Positions 1 to 11,945 are shown, counted from the first letter of the stretch. The stretch: DNA of 64,000 nt from Henricia sp. BOLD:AAB3569 (GCA_037783545.1 JBBELK010000809.1:186001-250000), one strand, 5' to 3'. Notes: generated from the sequence alone by a model not told the origin. Numbers and translations: made by a program.

Positions 1-417
1 GGGCTTGTGGTCTTTGTTGGGGCTACACCATATTGGAGTGTCGTTTCCAGTTGTCGCTGGAGTGTAGCTGAAGGGTAGAGTGGGTTGTGGGTGGGACTCT
101 GCTCGAAACTGCACCAGGGATATCCTGTGACTAAGGTAGGGACTTGAAGGAAAATGAAAATTCGAATGTCATTGCATGAATACGTCATTTCACATTACAG
201 ATAATTTGTTGTCAATTCCAAAAAGTACTTTCATTGCATAAACTGAATAATCGGTAGCCGATATCAGCTCGCATTCGACTAAGAACGTTGGCTCGCAGGC
301 TTTCAGACACACCGTTAGAACCATATATGGTATCATCATTTTGGTATATGCCTGAATTATGTTTTTCTTTCTCATCCCTTATTTCTACGGTATTGAGTGC
401 ACTGAAAACTTTATTTA
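1..417. other. No gene recognised
   Basis: I see no coding region, RNA gene or repeat in this stretch. The only open frame (190-375, minus) is 61 codons long and lacks recognisable motifs. Confidence 0.5.
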
Positions 418-650
418 GTCAATTGACAAAAACAAATTAGTCATACACTGGGTCTTATTTGACTAATTTCTAATTAGTCAAAGTGGTTCGAATTTTAATT
501 AGTCATGAAAAAGGGTCTTATTTGACTAATTTAAAAAATTATTAGTCATGCGGGAAAATTAATTAGTAGTGCACAAAAATTGATTAGTCCTGCAAGAAAA
601 TTAATTACTCCTGCAGCAAAATTAATTAGTAATATCAGTTAGTCAGCCTG
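418..650. repeat. Degenerate TTAGTCA / TGACTAA cluster
   Basis: The heptamer TTAGTCA or its complement TGACTAA recurs many times in about 230 bp, mostly in the contexts AATTAGTCA and TTGACTAATT, with decaying variants (TTAGTAG, TTAGTCC, TTACTCC) towards the right end. It is an AT-rich degenerate short tandem repeat with no coding capacity. TGACTAA is one base from the AP-1 consensus, but nothing else here suggests a regulatory role. Confidence 0.6.
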
Positions 651-716
651 ACAAACTTAGTTTGTCACGCGCAATACTACACAGTGTGTTTCGAATAACG
701 GACTGAAATAGACCTT

Positions 717-1291
717 TAGTAATGAAGTGCGAATTTTTATGTTTGTGTTGATTTTGGTTAACCTATCCGGACCGGAACCAAGTCAGACCACATACTGCGA
801 GCTTCCAGCCTAACCCTCCGACGACTCCAGATCTGTAGCACCCGGTCACACCGAGCTGCCCTAATAAAGAAAGATAGCCCATGCTTCTGACACTATCCGC
901 CATGCGGTCCTGCCCAAGGACTTTTCAGGATCCAAGCCCTCACCAAGTCATCTAGTAACCACGCCTAGGACCACCCGCCGGCCGTAAACAGATCAGGAAA
1001 TTCCACAAAATCACTCATACCCGCGCGCCCTCCGCCCTTAGCCGGACAATAGGACTGATCTATATCCTAACGTCCGTACAATACCAAGCTCTTTAGGTCC
1101 CAGCCAGCCTTGATTAGCCAAACCGTGGTCAACCTCAGCCTGCAGCGACCGCTCTCACGCACAGAAACCAAAGTTCTGTCCCTCGGCATGAGCTTTGCCA
1201 TCCCGCATTTAGTCAACAGAACTGGCCTTACAACACTTCAGCAAGACGACTGTATATATATGATGATGATAATGGCATCTTATATAGACTG
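717..1291 (+). mobile_element. Penelope-like element fragment, plus-oriented arm
   Basis: This matches 22190-22760 in the same orientation and, inverted, 2705-2990 and 23100-24600. From about 1107 the forward frame reads a segment beginning ISQTVVNLSLQ and running through KVLSLGMSFAIP, which resembles the N-terminal part of Penelope-like reverse transcriptase proteins (a family judgement from memory). The upstream part, with the landmark CTATCCGGACCGG, is non-coding or degenerate. It faces a minus-oriented fragment (1393-2990), so the pair forms an inverted duplication, an arrangement known for Penelope elements. There are no catalytic RT motifs, so it is inactive. Confidence 0.55.
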
Positions 1292-1392
1292 AGATTACTG
1301 CCATCTTGTCCACCCCCACCTGTATACCACTCTCTCTGGAAGGACCCCACACCAGCCACAGAACGCAATATGTCCAGTCAATTGCTGACTCT

Positions 1393-1617
1393 TCACCAGC
1401 CAGGACAATGGCAGTAATCGTAGTCTGCTTTGTCCATGTCTACGGGAAGGATGGGTATGGATCGGTCTTGGCGTAGGGCTTGGAGTGCTGACAGTTCTTG
1501 CCTTGAGTAGTTAGGTCTGGTTTGCTTGGCTTGCTTGAGTACTTGGTTGATTTGGAGTCGGACATAATGTGTAAAGCGCCATGAGTATCTTGCAGGATAT
1601 ATATGTGCGCTATATGT
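1393..1617 (-). pseudogene. Penelope-like RT N-terminal remnant
   Basis: The minus-strand frame contains LKQAKQTRPNYSRQELSALQ followed by a segment ending MDKADYDYC. The order (basic stretch, E-L-x-A-L-x-x-L-R, then S-I-x-I-L-P and a DKADY motif) is the usual lead-in to the RT domain of Penelope-like proteins. The same segment lies at 22765-22985 on the plus strand. At 1617 the frame runs into the CAA-rich tail of the element at 1618-2704, which splits this fragment from its 5' half at 2705-2990. No RT core is present. Confidence 0.5.
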
Positions 1618-2704
1618 TGTTGTTGTTGTTCGTCCTTCGAAATCGAAGATGACCATGGAATCAGTTAGATGGTGAGCTGTTGCGATGAGTCCGGAGATGG
1701 CTGGTGAGGCCAATGGAGCAAGGAAACCTCTCCCACAGGTGGGGCAGAAGTAGGTAGGCCCTGTGCTTTTGGAGCCGGTGACTCTGGCTTTGCGCATCTT
1801 GCGTTTCTGCTCGGCATGCTGGGAACGGCGCTCCTCCGCTCTCTGGGCTCCTGTTGTGATAGCACTGCGCAGCCCGTCCTCATACTATGAAGGCGAGCAG
1901 AGCTATCCTAAAGAGGGCTGCTCGGTCACCCAGAAGGCTGCCGGACTCCACTGCTGCCTCGGTCCAGTGAAGAACGACCACATGTCCTGAGCCGCCTGTG
2001 TGCAGGTTCGCGACTACAGCTCCCAGTGTATCCACACCTACTGCTTCGCCGTTTCCCCATCGCCACAGGACTTGAAGATCGACTGATGGTGATGTCATGA
2101 CATGCGCATGACTTGGATTAAAGTGAGGGAGACTTGCGCTGCATCGGCCTCACTCTCTCGTCCTCATCACTCCGGGTCCAGTGGCAAGACAAAGTTGAGA
2201 CGGCTGGGGGCGGACCGGGATGCAGGAGTTGCCGGAAGGTGACAAGTATGCCATACAACCGCCTTGGGGGCTCCACTCCCGATTTGCTGTCGGGGTTTAC
2301 TCCCTTAGCCTATGACTTTCCCAAGACATCCACAAGGCAGTGGAGCTATTTGACCCATAGCTAGGGCGGTGGTTGACATGGCACCAGGACGTATCCACAC
2401 GTAGGTGAGCCTGCACATCAGGTCTCTGGGGCCCACTGCTGCTCCGAGATCCCCTACAGATTCAGCCTGAGGCCGCAAGGTCCCCAGTTACCGTGTGTTG
2501 CCACGAGGAGGCACTGCAGGAGTCTTGGTGGTGGAGAGGCTATGTACTGGCAGGGGAGACTTACACGCTCGGCTCCCTTTTCGCCCCGAACGAGACTAGC
2601 CAGCGGCAGCAGCTGAGGGTAGAAAGCGGGGTGTGCAATACTATCTACAACAACACTATATACTGCACTAGACACTTCACATCACCCTGTGGCAAGGCCA
2701 CTAA
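1618..2704 (-). mobile_element. Retroelement-like insertion with (CAA)n tail
   Basis: On the minus strand this GC-rich block ends in a CAA repeat (1618-1632) that abuts the Penelope fragment, as a 3'-end-anchored non-LTR insertion would. Just before the tail the minus strand encodes a zinc-knuckle-like CPTCGRGF and, after a one-base frameshift, IGLTSHLRTHR: two halves of a C2H2-like finger of the kind found at the C terminus of some LINE ORFs. The remaining 800 bp shows no convincing protein. Comparison with the intact Penelope copy at 22.7 kb shows that this block interrupts it. The family is unknown; LINE remnant is my preferred reading. Confidence 0.35.
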
Positions 2705-2990
2705 CACATAAGATACCATTATCATCATCATATACGGTCGTCTTGCTGAGGTGTTGTAAGGCCAGTTCTGTTGACTGAATGATGTCCTCGACCGGGATGG
2801 CAAAGTTCATGACGAGGGACAGAACTTTCTGTGCGTGAGAGTGGTCGCTGCAGGCTGAGGTTGACCACGGTTTGGCTAATCAAGGCTGACTGGGACCTGA
2901 AGGGCTTGGTATTGTAGTACGGACGTTGGGATATAGATCAGTTCTATTGTCCAGCTCAGGGCGGACTCGGGCGCGTGGGTACGAGTAGTC
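2705..2990 (-). mobile_element. Penelope-like element fragment, minus-oriented arm
   Basis: This is the inverted copy of 1000-1290. The minus strand reads the same VVNLSLQ and LSLGMNFAIP-type segment and then VEDIIQS. It is cut off at 2990, where unrelated sequence begins, and it continues (minus) into 1617-1393 once the insertion at 1618-2704 is set aside. Confidence 0.5.
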
Positions 2991-3192
2991 TTTCGGAAAG
3001 ACTGCCTTTTTGCGCGCAATACACGATGTACATAGACTATTCACCATTGGCCGCCAGAGGGCGCACCTGAAATACAGTCAAAAAGACAGTCTTTCATATT
3101 CCGTATAAATCGCTCGCAAAATACCGAGCGAATTCCTGGCATACCTTTGTGTGACACGTTGAAATGCGTGACGTCATCTAATTTCCATAATT

Positions 3193-3685
3193 CACAACAG
3201 CTCTGGTTGGTCTGGTACCCAGAGTACAGGTTATGGTGTGGGCGGTTATCTCCCTGGAGGGGCGTACGGACCTCGTCGTGGTAGCTGGTGGTGCACTAAC
3301 AGGTTTGAGGTATCGAGATGAGATACTGGAACCTGTTGTGAGGCCATATGCTGCTGCCGTAGGTGAAAATTTCATCCTGGTGCAAGATAACGCTCGTGCA
3401 CACACTGCACGAGTGTCCATGAACTTTCTTGAGAATGAGGGAATCAGCACGATGCCCTGGCCGGCAAGATCTCCTGACCTAAACCCTATAGAGCATGCAT
3501 GGGACATGCTTGGCAGACGTGTTGCAGGTCGAGAACATGCTCCAGACTCTGTACAGACACTCAGAGAGGCCTTGGTTGAAGAGTGGGAGAACATTTCTCA
3601 AGACTCCATAAGACAGTTAATTTTAAGCATGCCTCGACGCTGTCAGGAGTGCATACAAGCACGTGGATGTCATACCAGTTACTAG
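3193..3685 (+). pseudogene. Tc1-like transposase, C-terminal fragment
   Basis: A DDE transposase of the Tc1 group would cut and paste its own element in the nucleus. The open frame starts after a stop near 3190; the first ATG is 3233. It contains VQDNARAHTA (second catalytic Asp) and ARSPDLNPIEHAW (catalytic Glu); I count 34 residues between Asp and Glu, the DD34E spacing of Tc1. The N-terminal helix-turn-helix DNA-binding region and the first Asp are missing, since only about 150 of the usual 340 residues remain, so it cannot be active. No terminal inverted repeat pair was found around it. Confidence 0.85.
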
Positions 3686-3699
3686 ACAATGATTAATTA

Positions 3700-4689
3700 A
3701 CGTTTACTTTGCCAAAACGTGGACAATGTACGGATAGTCATGATAAACTGCCAGATGATTATGTCCATATTTTTGTTCATTCATGTTTTAGTCATGTTAA
3801 CAGGCTACCACATCAATAAATTTTGCCATACATTAATTGTTGAGTATTGTTTGAGAATCAATTGACAACACCTGAATGATTTTCACATAACTTGAATGCC
3901 TCTTGTTCTAACGGTAGCCCATATAGACCATGACAAAAACATTATGTTCTCTTGTTCCTTTAATTATTTTGAGTAGTGTATTATTAAGTGTAATTATTAG
4001 TGTCTAGAGTGGGAGCTGCCTGTCACGCTTTGCGGTCAGGACGAGGCGTATGCCACTTCTGTCTCTGGTTCACCGATCTAATCAAAAACTAAAAGAAAGA
4101 AAGAAGAAAAAAAAAGTTGATGTAGCGTTAACCTACTGAAGTAACCTGTTTTCCTAATAGGATTGACAATGTTTAGAATGTTATGTGAGTTTCCTTATTT
4201 TTGTGGTGCTTGTGATGTTAGAAAAAAAAAAAAAAAAAAAAATTGTCACAAGCTCTGGAGTGAAAGGACCTTTTTCTCATGATACAATGTCTGATGTACC
4301 TCATGTTTTCCTCTTTGACCATTCCTTTGTTTCACGACTTGCGAGGGAGGCTTCGAAACACCATCAGTCAATGGTGGAGTTTCTTGACTTGTCCAAAGTG
4401 TGTACCCTGTTCGTTGAGGGTCACCCAGGATTGAGCTATGACCAGGAATCTTGCTATTTCGAGATGAAGTTGTGTCACTCACCAGCCCATCTGCAGTGTG
4501 AATAAAATAAGGGAGAATAACTGAATCAACTAAATAATAGACTGGTTTTCTTCTCATTTTGGTGTACAAATTGTATTTAATGTTCTGCACACGCCGTCCC
4601 AAATATAACATTGGCGGCCGACCCCCCTCAACAGTTGCGGCGACGCGGCATACCACTACATTTACTTGAAAAAAAAAACAGTAGCAGGG
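3700..4689. other. AT-rich non-coding stretch
   Basis: No gene was recognised. It holds poly-A tracts at 4108-4116 and 4221-4241. The open frames here (4185-4505 plus, 4246-4656 minus) overlap each other, have no motifs and are probably chance. Confidence 0.5.
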
Positions 4690-5300
4690 AGAAACTGGGA
4701 GATAAAAAAGAGGGCCTTAAAGATCGATTTATTCTGACGAGTAGGCACTTTTTGTTAAGATTTTTCAACTGTAATATAAGAAATATTCATGCAGAATCAT
4801 CATCAATCAGCTTTTTTGTCAAAGCCATCGATTTAATTAGTCACAAACATTAACTGCGAAGTTGTATTCAGTGCGCGAATTAAGCTGCCTTAGCTTAGAG
4901 AAATTAGGAAATAAGAAGGGGTCTTAAAATCGATTTATTCAGACAAGAAGGCACTTTTTGTTACGATATTTCAGCTGTAATATAAGAAATATTCATGTAT
5001 AATAATCATCAATCAGCTTTATCGTCATAGCAATCGATTTAATCAGTCAAACAAATTAATTGCGAAGTTGTATCCAGTGCCGGAATAAAGCCGCCTTAAT
5101 CTTAGAGAAATTGGGAAATAAGAAGGGGTCTTAAAATGCGATTTATTCAGACAAGAAGGCACTTTTAATTTTGATTTTTCAACTGAAGCATAAGAACAAT
5201 TCATATACAATCACAATCAACCAACTTTATAGTCAAAGCCATCGATTTAATTAGTCAAAACAATTAATTGCGAAGTTGTATCCAGTGCGCGAAGCGGCCT
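4690..5300. repeat. Tandem repeat, about 208 bp x 3
   Basis: Three successive units share the landmarks CGATTTATTC (about 4724, 4932, 5142), CAATCAGC/CAACCAAC, and AATTGCGAAGTTGTAT near the end. The spacing is about 208-210 bp. The copies are diverged from each other by point changes and small indels. No open frame is conserved among them. Confidence 0.75.
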
Positions 5301-5400
5301 TAGATATGTTTTGTGCACACACATGCGTCGCTTGAGGGCGCTCTTTGCACCTCCTTCAAAATGGCCGCGAAAATGTCGAAATGGCCTATTTAACATAATT

Positions 5401-6585
5401 ATAGGATTTCCAGTAGATTACCTCCACAACAGCCTTCTTGGGGTAACAAGATAGTTCGGAAATCTCTGGCTAGACTCCACTAATAATGCTGCAGCGTACT
5501 ATGTAGGAAGAGAAATTGGCAAAATAGATGAAAAATTAACAAGTATTACACCACCTAATAACTTGACAAGGGCTCCCAGATATTTATCTCAAAGACGATT
5601 TTGGAAAGGTTCGGAGTGGAGGTCTTGGCTATTGTTTTATTCCATTCCTTGTTTACTAGGTGTGCTTGACAACATATATCTTAAGCACTGGCTTTTGTTA
5701 GTCCACAGCTTATCTCTGTTACTGTCGGAGTCAATATCAGAGGCCGATTTGAATAACGCAGATGTGATGTTGAACAAGTTTGTTCTAACGGTTGGGGTAC
5801 TTTATGGAGAAGCACACAACACTTACAATGTTCACCAGCTACTTCACCTTGTTCCAACTGTGCGAAATACAGGACCTTTGTGGGCAAGTTCAACATTTTT
5901 GTTTGAATCGTACAATGGGAATTTGCTTAAAATGTCTCACGGTACCCAAGGCGTCTCAAGTCAGATTATCAACAATTTTACTATACATGTATGGTAACAT
6001 ATGCCAAAGTTAATGTCTAGGTTTGTAAACAATACATCCCCAAATGTAGAAAAATATTGCAGCATAATGTTAGACGGATTATTATCCACAAAACATGCTT
6101 TCCAAGTGGCAGTAGATTTAACCGTATTAGGGTGTCCAAAATTCCGCCAACCAACTCTTGAAGAAAGATTAATTTTAGAAACAATTCTCGAAAATCCCGT
6201 GCCTAATAATCTGAACTTTTACGACCGTGTGATTGTTAAGAGAAAGTTGATTCATATCAAGGGATATGATAGAGTTTTACGTCGAAATTCTTTCATTGTC
6301 TTATTTTGTGATGGATCATTCGGTATTGTGGATGGTATATGTGTTGCAGAGAACACATGTTATTTATTATATCACCCTGTACATGTGAACAGACAAAGGC
6401 GAATCTTGCATGAGCGTCAAACCGGTGCCTGTGCCCCCCATATTAAAGTTGTGACAAGCATCAGTAACAACATTAATGTATGTCGACCTGAAACAGTTAA
6501 GAGCAAATGCATCTTTCTTGAGAAAAAGCATCTGTTCCCCCATTACTTTGTGATGACATTCCCCAACACCATAGAGAGTGATTGA
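5401..6585 (+). pseudogene. CACTA/EnSpm transposase, C-terminal half (broken)
   Basis: One reading frame runs from 5401 to the TGA at 6583-6585 and is interrupted by TAG at 5452-5454 and TAA at 5995-5997. The segments, in order, are DYLHNSLLGVT, an LWLDST box, RRFWKGSEWRSWLLFYS, YGEAHNTYNVHQLLHL, GPLWASSTFLFESYNG and KMSHGTQGV. These are landmarks of the region C-terminal to the catalytic core in animal CACTA (EnSpm) transposases. The catalytic DDE part upstream is not present in the window. Both stops lie in otherwise uninterrupted conserved sequence, which suggests recent point-mutation decay. I found no CACTA/TAGTG end pair delimiting the element. Confidence 0.8.
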
Positions 6586-6589
6586 AGGT

Positions 6590-8740
6590 GTATTACATGT
6601 ATTAACCTGCTTCATCAAGTTTGCCGTTTTAATTGTTGCTAATCTTTTTGCCATAGCTACAATGTATATTAATAATTAAAATGAAAAACTGTACTAAAAA
6701 TACACAGCCAAAATATGGCTCACTTTCTTTTAGTTAAAATTGCTTTGGGTACTGTACATGTAGTTTGGACTGATTCGGACATCCATTGCTATGCAGACAA
6801 CACTAAATTGTACCATTCTCTCCTGATAAGGTGGGGGATCAGGAAACGGCCCTCAGCTAGGGATTCCTGCATATGACGTACATGATATGTCAGGCATTAG
6901 ATTGTAATCAGTGGTAACTATTGAGAAATATTTTGTTCCACAAGTTTTTATACTAGTTTGACGATTAAAACACAATTCCAAATTGGTTTTTATGAGTAAC
7001 AGTACTCATAAAAGTCCTGGTGGTATGTAGTGAGGTCACCTTTAAAAATCAAGCCTTTCAACACTACATTGCACACCAAATCTCCAACTAAATCTCCCTT
7101 CTACATACATAGAGACAGCCTTGTAGTATAAATTGGTTTTAAAATACATGACCAGATCACATTTTTTACCCCTACATCTTTCCAATGGGTTTTGAGAATT
7201 TGATATAAGATTTTGATATTTCCAGAGATATAAAAAATCCACAAAAGTTTGTACATATATACTAACAGAAAGGAGTGCAGTGAATTCACCAACCTTATTT
7301 TGTTTCCACATTGAAATTGGGGATTTCAATTAGGTTAGGTTAAAAAGAATGCAAAATCCGGTAACGCTCCTTTAATTTCACATTTGTTTAAAATTGCTTA
7401 TGCTAATATTTAATTACATGTAAGTTGTACAGTATTTATAAACTGTACTTTGTAAAATTTTGCTGTAATCTTGTAATGCGCCATGAGTACACGTACACCT
7501 TTGTGGTAGATATGCGCTCTGTAGAAAATCGCATTATTTGTATTATAGGTTTTCCTGTTCAGTTTTAACAAAATACCTTTTAACAAAATACCCATGTTCA
7601 TTTCAGATGCATTTGTTTTAGCGCAAATTTGAATTCAGTTGGGGATCATGCATCCTTCAATTATTTAAAGAGAGCATTCAATTTGGTTTTTCGAGCCTGC
7701 ATAATCAGGAAAAATCTGTACTCGAATTTAAAACTACGCGCATTCAATTTTAATACACCAGCGAAAATCATTCAAAATCATGCACCCAAGCCCCGAGCTT
7801 GTTTAAATTGAATGGAAGAATCAATGCTTTGTATATTGAATGACGCAAATTCTAATTTGGATGTCTTAGCGAAAAAATGTTGAAATGAAACTAAATAGCG
7901 TGCAAATGAATAAGAACTAGAGAAATTGCGTCCTGATCAAAATCACTTGAATACATGTACGTACTTCCACAAACGAAATCGAATGCATTTCTGATAAATT
8001 CGAGCCAGAAAACCTATATTATTACTAATATTTGAATGTTAATGGCACTAATACTTTTGCTGCAGCAAGCAATTTTTAAATTGATTGTACATGTATTGTA
8101 TAAAAAGCTAATTACTCAGTGCACGTGTAAACAAGGTTGTATTTGACTGGAGTTAAACAAATTTTATTTGAAAATGTGGCATTTTGAATAAATGCTTTAT
8201 TTCCTACACTAGCAAAGAGTGTCAATGAGTATTGATTTGTGGCGGTCATGTGCTTTTTTCATGATACAACCCAAAAGATGCTACAATTTCAATGTAGGTT
8301 CTCCCAAAGATCATAGTGAAGAAAACCAAACCGACAAAGGAAAAAAAAATAAAATAACCGTAATATGGCGGTCAGATCTAAGATATGTACTGTGCAGCTA
8401 CAGACTGGCCCCTATGCTTCCATTGTGTTTTGAAAAAGAAAATGTGTTCAAATATGTTGTTCATCATTGGGCTGAAACACGGTGTTCCAATAAATGCTCG
8501 TAAAGTTGTGTTCCCATGTTGTTCATATAAGCCAACATATCGGTTTCCACATGGTGTTCACATGGTGGTTTATGATATTCCATGGTGTTCCAATTTTCAA
8601 ACAAGTCCCTGCCTTAACGGTTTTCAATAACTCCGTATAGTTTTCCCATGGGCTACGATGGTGCTTTTACAGATCGTCATGGTGGTTCATGACATTCCAT
8701 GTTCCCATTTTTTCAAACAATTTAAGTCTCCATACATAAG
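6590..8740. other. AT-rich non-coding stretch
   Basis: I see no gene, RNA or clear repeat. Short open frames (7042-7329 minus, 8219-8503 plus) have no recognisable domains. From about 8500 the sequence becomes rich in CATGG/GTTC words and grades into the minisatellite that follows. Confidence 0.45.
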
Positions 8741-8744
8741 TTTC

Positions 8745-9395
8745 TAGTAACTCCACATGGTGGTTTATGGTATGCCATGGTGTTCTCTTGTGTTCAAACA
8801 AGCAACCATGGAGTTCAAATAGCTGTACATGGTGTTCTAATGGGACGCCATGGTGGTTTGTGATATGCCATGGTGTTATCTTGGGTGTTCAAACAAGCAA
8901 CCATGGCATTCCAATAGCTGTACATGGTGTTCCCATGGGATGCCATGGCGTTCAAATAGCTGTACATGGTGTTCCGATGAGACGCCATGGCGTTCAAATA
9001 GCTGTACATGGTGTTCAAATAGATGTACATGGTGTTCCCATGGGACGCCATTCAAATAGCTGTACATGGTGTTCCCATGGAACACCATGGCGTTCAAATA
9101 GATGTACATGTTGTTCCCATGGGATGCCATGGCGTTCTAATAGCTGTACATGGTGTTCCCATGGGACGCCATGGCGTTCAAATAGCTGTACATGGTATTC
9201 CCATGGAACGCCATGCCGTTCAAATAGCTGTACATGCATGGTGTTCCCATGGGATGCCATGGTGTTTCTATTGCTGTTCATCGTGTTGACATGGGACACC
9301 ATGGTGTTTTTCGTGACCACCATGATGTTACCCCAAATCGCCATGGGTTTCCCATGGTACACCATGGTACACCATGGGGAACCCATGGCGTCTAC
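8745..9395. repeat. 42-bp minisatellite built from two 21-bp half units
   Basis: The unit is a half like GTTCAAATAGCTGTACATGG followed by a half like GTTCCCATGGGACGCCATGG; both descend from one 21-mer. About a dozen halves are clear from 8880 to 9260, with more diverged copies at the edges. Because 42 is a multiple of three, several frames on both strands stay open (the longest is 8767-9441 plus, 224 codons, with 14-residue repeats such as VPMGCHGVQIAVHG). Openness in many frames argues against a real protein. Confidence 0.85.
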
Positions 9396-9400
9396 AAGGG

Positions 9401-10501
9401 TAGTACTGTGTATATGTATTGCACAGTACAAGATAATTTAGTATGAAGAGTCCAAAACTAAAAATCAAGTGAAATATGTGCTACAGCAATGCCTAGTGTT
9501 CCAGAGCATTGGAAGGGACTGGTACTTATGGGTTATGGTCTATAATGTGCTTGGGAGCCGAGTTACCTCCACGCCCAGGCCCCATAGTACTGTGTATATA
9601 TTGCACAGTACAAGATAATTTAGTATGAAGAGGTCCAAAACTAGAAATCACGTGAAATATGTGCTAGAACAATGCCTAGTGTTCCAGAGCATTGGAAGGG
9701 ACTGGTATTTATGGGTTATGGTCTATAATGTGCTTGGGAGCCAAGTTACCTTCACGCCCAGGCCCCATAGTACTGTGTATATGTATTGCACAGTACAAGA
9801 TAATTTAGTATGAAGAGTCCAAAACTAAAATTATAGTGAAATATGTGCTACAGCAATGCCTAGTGTTCCAGAGCATTGGAAGGGACTGGTATTTATGGGT
9901 TATGGTCTATAATGTGCTTGGGAGCCAAGTTACCTCCACGCCCAGGCCCCATAGTACTGTGTATATATTGCACAGTACAAGATAATTTAGTATGAAGAGT
10001 CCAAAACTAAAAATCAAGTGAAATATGTGCTGCAGCAATGCCTAGTGTTCCAGAGCATTGCAATGGACTGGTATTTATGGGTTATGGGCTATAATGTGCT
10101 TGGGAGCCAAGTTACCTCCACGCCCAGGCCCCATAGTACTGTGTATATGTATTGCACAGTACAAGATAATTTAATATGAAGAGTCCAAAACTAAAAATCA
10201 AGTGAAATATGTGCTAGAGCAATGCCTAGTGTTCCAGAGCATTGGAAGGGACTGGTATTTATAAGTTATGATCTATAATGTGCTTGGGAGCCAAGTTACC
10301 TGCACGCCCAGCCCCCATAGTACTGTGTATGTATTGCACAGTACAAGATAATTTAGTATGAAGAGGTCCAAAACTAAAAATCACGTGACATATGTGCTAG
10401 AGCAATGCCTATTGTTCCAGAGCATTGGAAGGGACTGGTATTTATGGGTTATGGTATATAATGTGCTTGGAAGCCAAGTTACCTCCACGCCCAGGCCCCA
10501 T
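9401..10501. repeat. 184-bp satellite, six units, each with a hairpin
   Basis: Unit starts (TAGTACTGTG) fall at 9401, 9585, 9768, 9952, 10134 and 10318, giving periods of 182-184 bp. The copies are very similar. Each unit opens with an inverted repeat, GTACTGTG and CACAGTAC, around an 8-11-base loop, and ends in CACGCCCAGGCCCCA. The array abuts the 42-bp minisatellite on the left and is cut at 10501 by an EnSpm-like end. Confidence 0.9.
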
Positions 10502-11085
10502 ACACTGCCAAAAATGAAATTCTCATTTTAAGAAAAAAATAATTATTTCAAGATTTTTTTCCTTGGGAGTATAGCTAGAAAACTGTTTATTCCTAATTTC
10601 TTGATTTAAGTAATATTTGTTTTGTAGGTCAAGAATAATTTTCTAAAAACTTTTTGTAATCTTCTTAGAAAATTATTCTCAATAAAGAAAACAACATCTT
10701 GAAACTAGAAAAAAATTAAGAAATATTTTCTCGCACATTTTTTCTTGGAATTATAGCTAGAAAATATTTTTTTTTTCTTGATTGAAGTAATTTTTTTCTA
10801 GGTCAAGAATAATTTTCTAAAAATTAGAAAAGAGTTTTAACAACTTTTTCTAACGTTTTTAGAAAAAAAAATCTCAACTAAGATAGCATCTTGAAACAAG
10901 AAAAAAAAATTGAAATCTTTTCTCACACATTTTTTCTTGGGAGACATGAAAACTTTTTTTTTCTTGATTTAAGAAAAAAAAATTCTTGGATGTCCAACAC
11001 AAACAAGGTATTTTTTAAGGTGGTGGTTATCATTTTTTTCTCAAAAGCAAGAATTATTTTCTCAAAACTATTTTTTTTGGGGGGG
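10502..11085. mobile_element. Non-autonomous EnSpm/CACTA-like element with internal subrepeats
   Basis: The left end CACTGCCAAAAATGA followed by TTTTAAG and many TTCTTGATTTAAG-type words matches the known style of EnSpm termini. Inside, about three subrepeats of about 190 bp begin with a CACATTTTTTCTTGG word (10733 and 10924, plus a related start near 10547). No coding sequence is present. I could not identify the right terminus, so the 11085 border is approximate. Confidence 0.55.
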
Positions 11086-11932
11086 AAATAAAGCATGCAT
11101 GAAAATAGAACCAATGACGGGAATTATAATTCATATACATTGTGCAATGAATATGGGTAATTCTCAAAATTAAGGGTCCAAAACGTATAGGTGTCCCAGT
11201 TAGGCCAAAAAAAGAACTATGTTTAGTTTTAGCGCGCGTGCGTCACTTTCACTTTCCATGCAAAAAAAAAACAAAACAAATCGTCAGCACGCGCGTCAAG
11301 CACTTTCAACCCTGCGCGGGGTGAACCCCTCTTTTGACTTCAAAGCTAGTGCAATACACACAACAGTCACCGGCAACGTGCCCATGTGTTGTGAACGGCT
11401 AGCGCTTTAGGCTACACATATAGGTACTATCCATAAAGTAAATTGTACATATGGGGGAGGGGCGCAAGTCTAAAAAGTTGACATTTCGTGTGCACGTACT
11501 TTATGGACAGCCCCATACGGCTGCTATGTGTATACTGCATAAATGTGGGCAACGCTGTGACTGGACCGACGTTCAGTTCCCGGGTAATGGTATGGCTAAA
11601 GCAATTCTACAGAGTGCCCTAACAAAAGAATGAAATTGGGTCATTCCATGAAGTTGGGATATGGTGTTCTCTGTTCGTTGGCAACTTTTTTTACTTCCTT
11701 AGTCAATAGTACTCAGAAATACCAGCTGTTGACTGAGATAAACTAAAACCTTCATATTGTAACAAGAGAAGCAGCAGTCGACAATAAAGTGTTACATTCA
11801 TTGCACAATCCACTCGACACCCTCATTTTAGCCCAGTGTATTAAAGACACCGAGCTAAAACATGGGATTTCTTTGTTCAGTACCATAAGCCGTGTCCGCA
11901 TTAGACTAATTATTTCACTCCATAGTACATGT
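11086..11932. other. Unassigned stretch containing a small foldback
   Basis: No gene was recognised. At about 11419-11512 the words CTATCCATAAAGTA and TACTTTATGGACAG form the ends of a foldback of about 95 bp, probably a very short MITE. Confidence 0.45.
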
Positions 11933-11945
11933 GGGTGATACTTTT

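Noticed and set aside
8767-9441. 224-codon open frame
   Set aside because: It is a by-product of the 42-bp minisatellite; several overlapping frames on both strands are equally open.
5401-11085. A single large CACTA element joining the transposase relic and the EnSpm-like arrays
   Set aside because: The EnSpm-like terminus at 10502 points the wrong way to be the right end of the element encoding the plus-strand transposase, and no left end was found.
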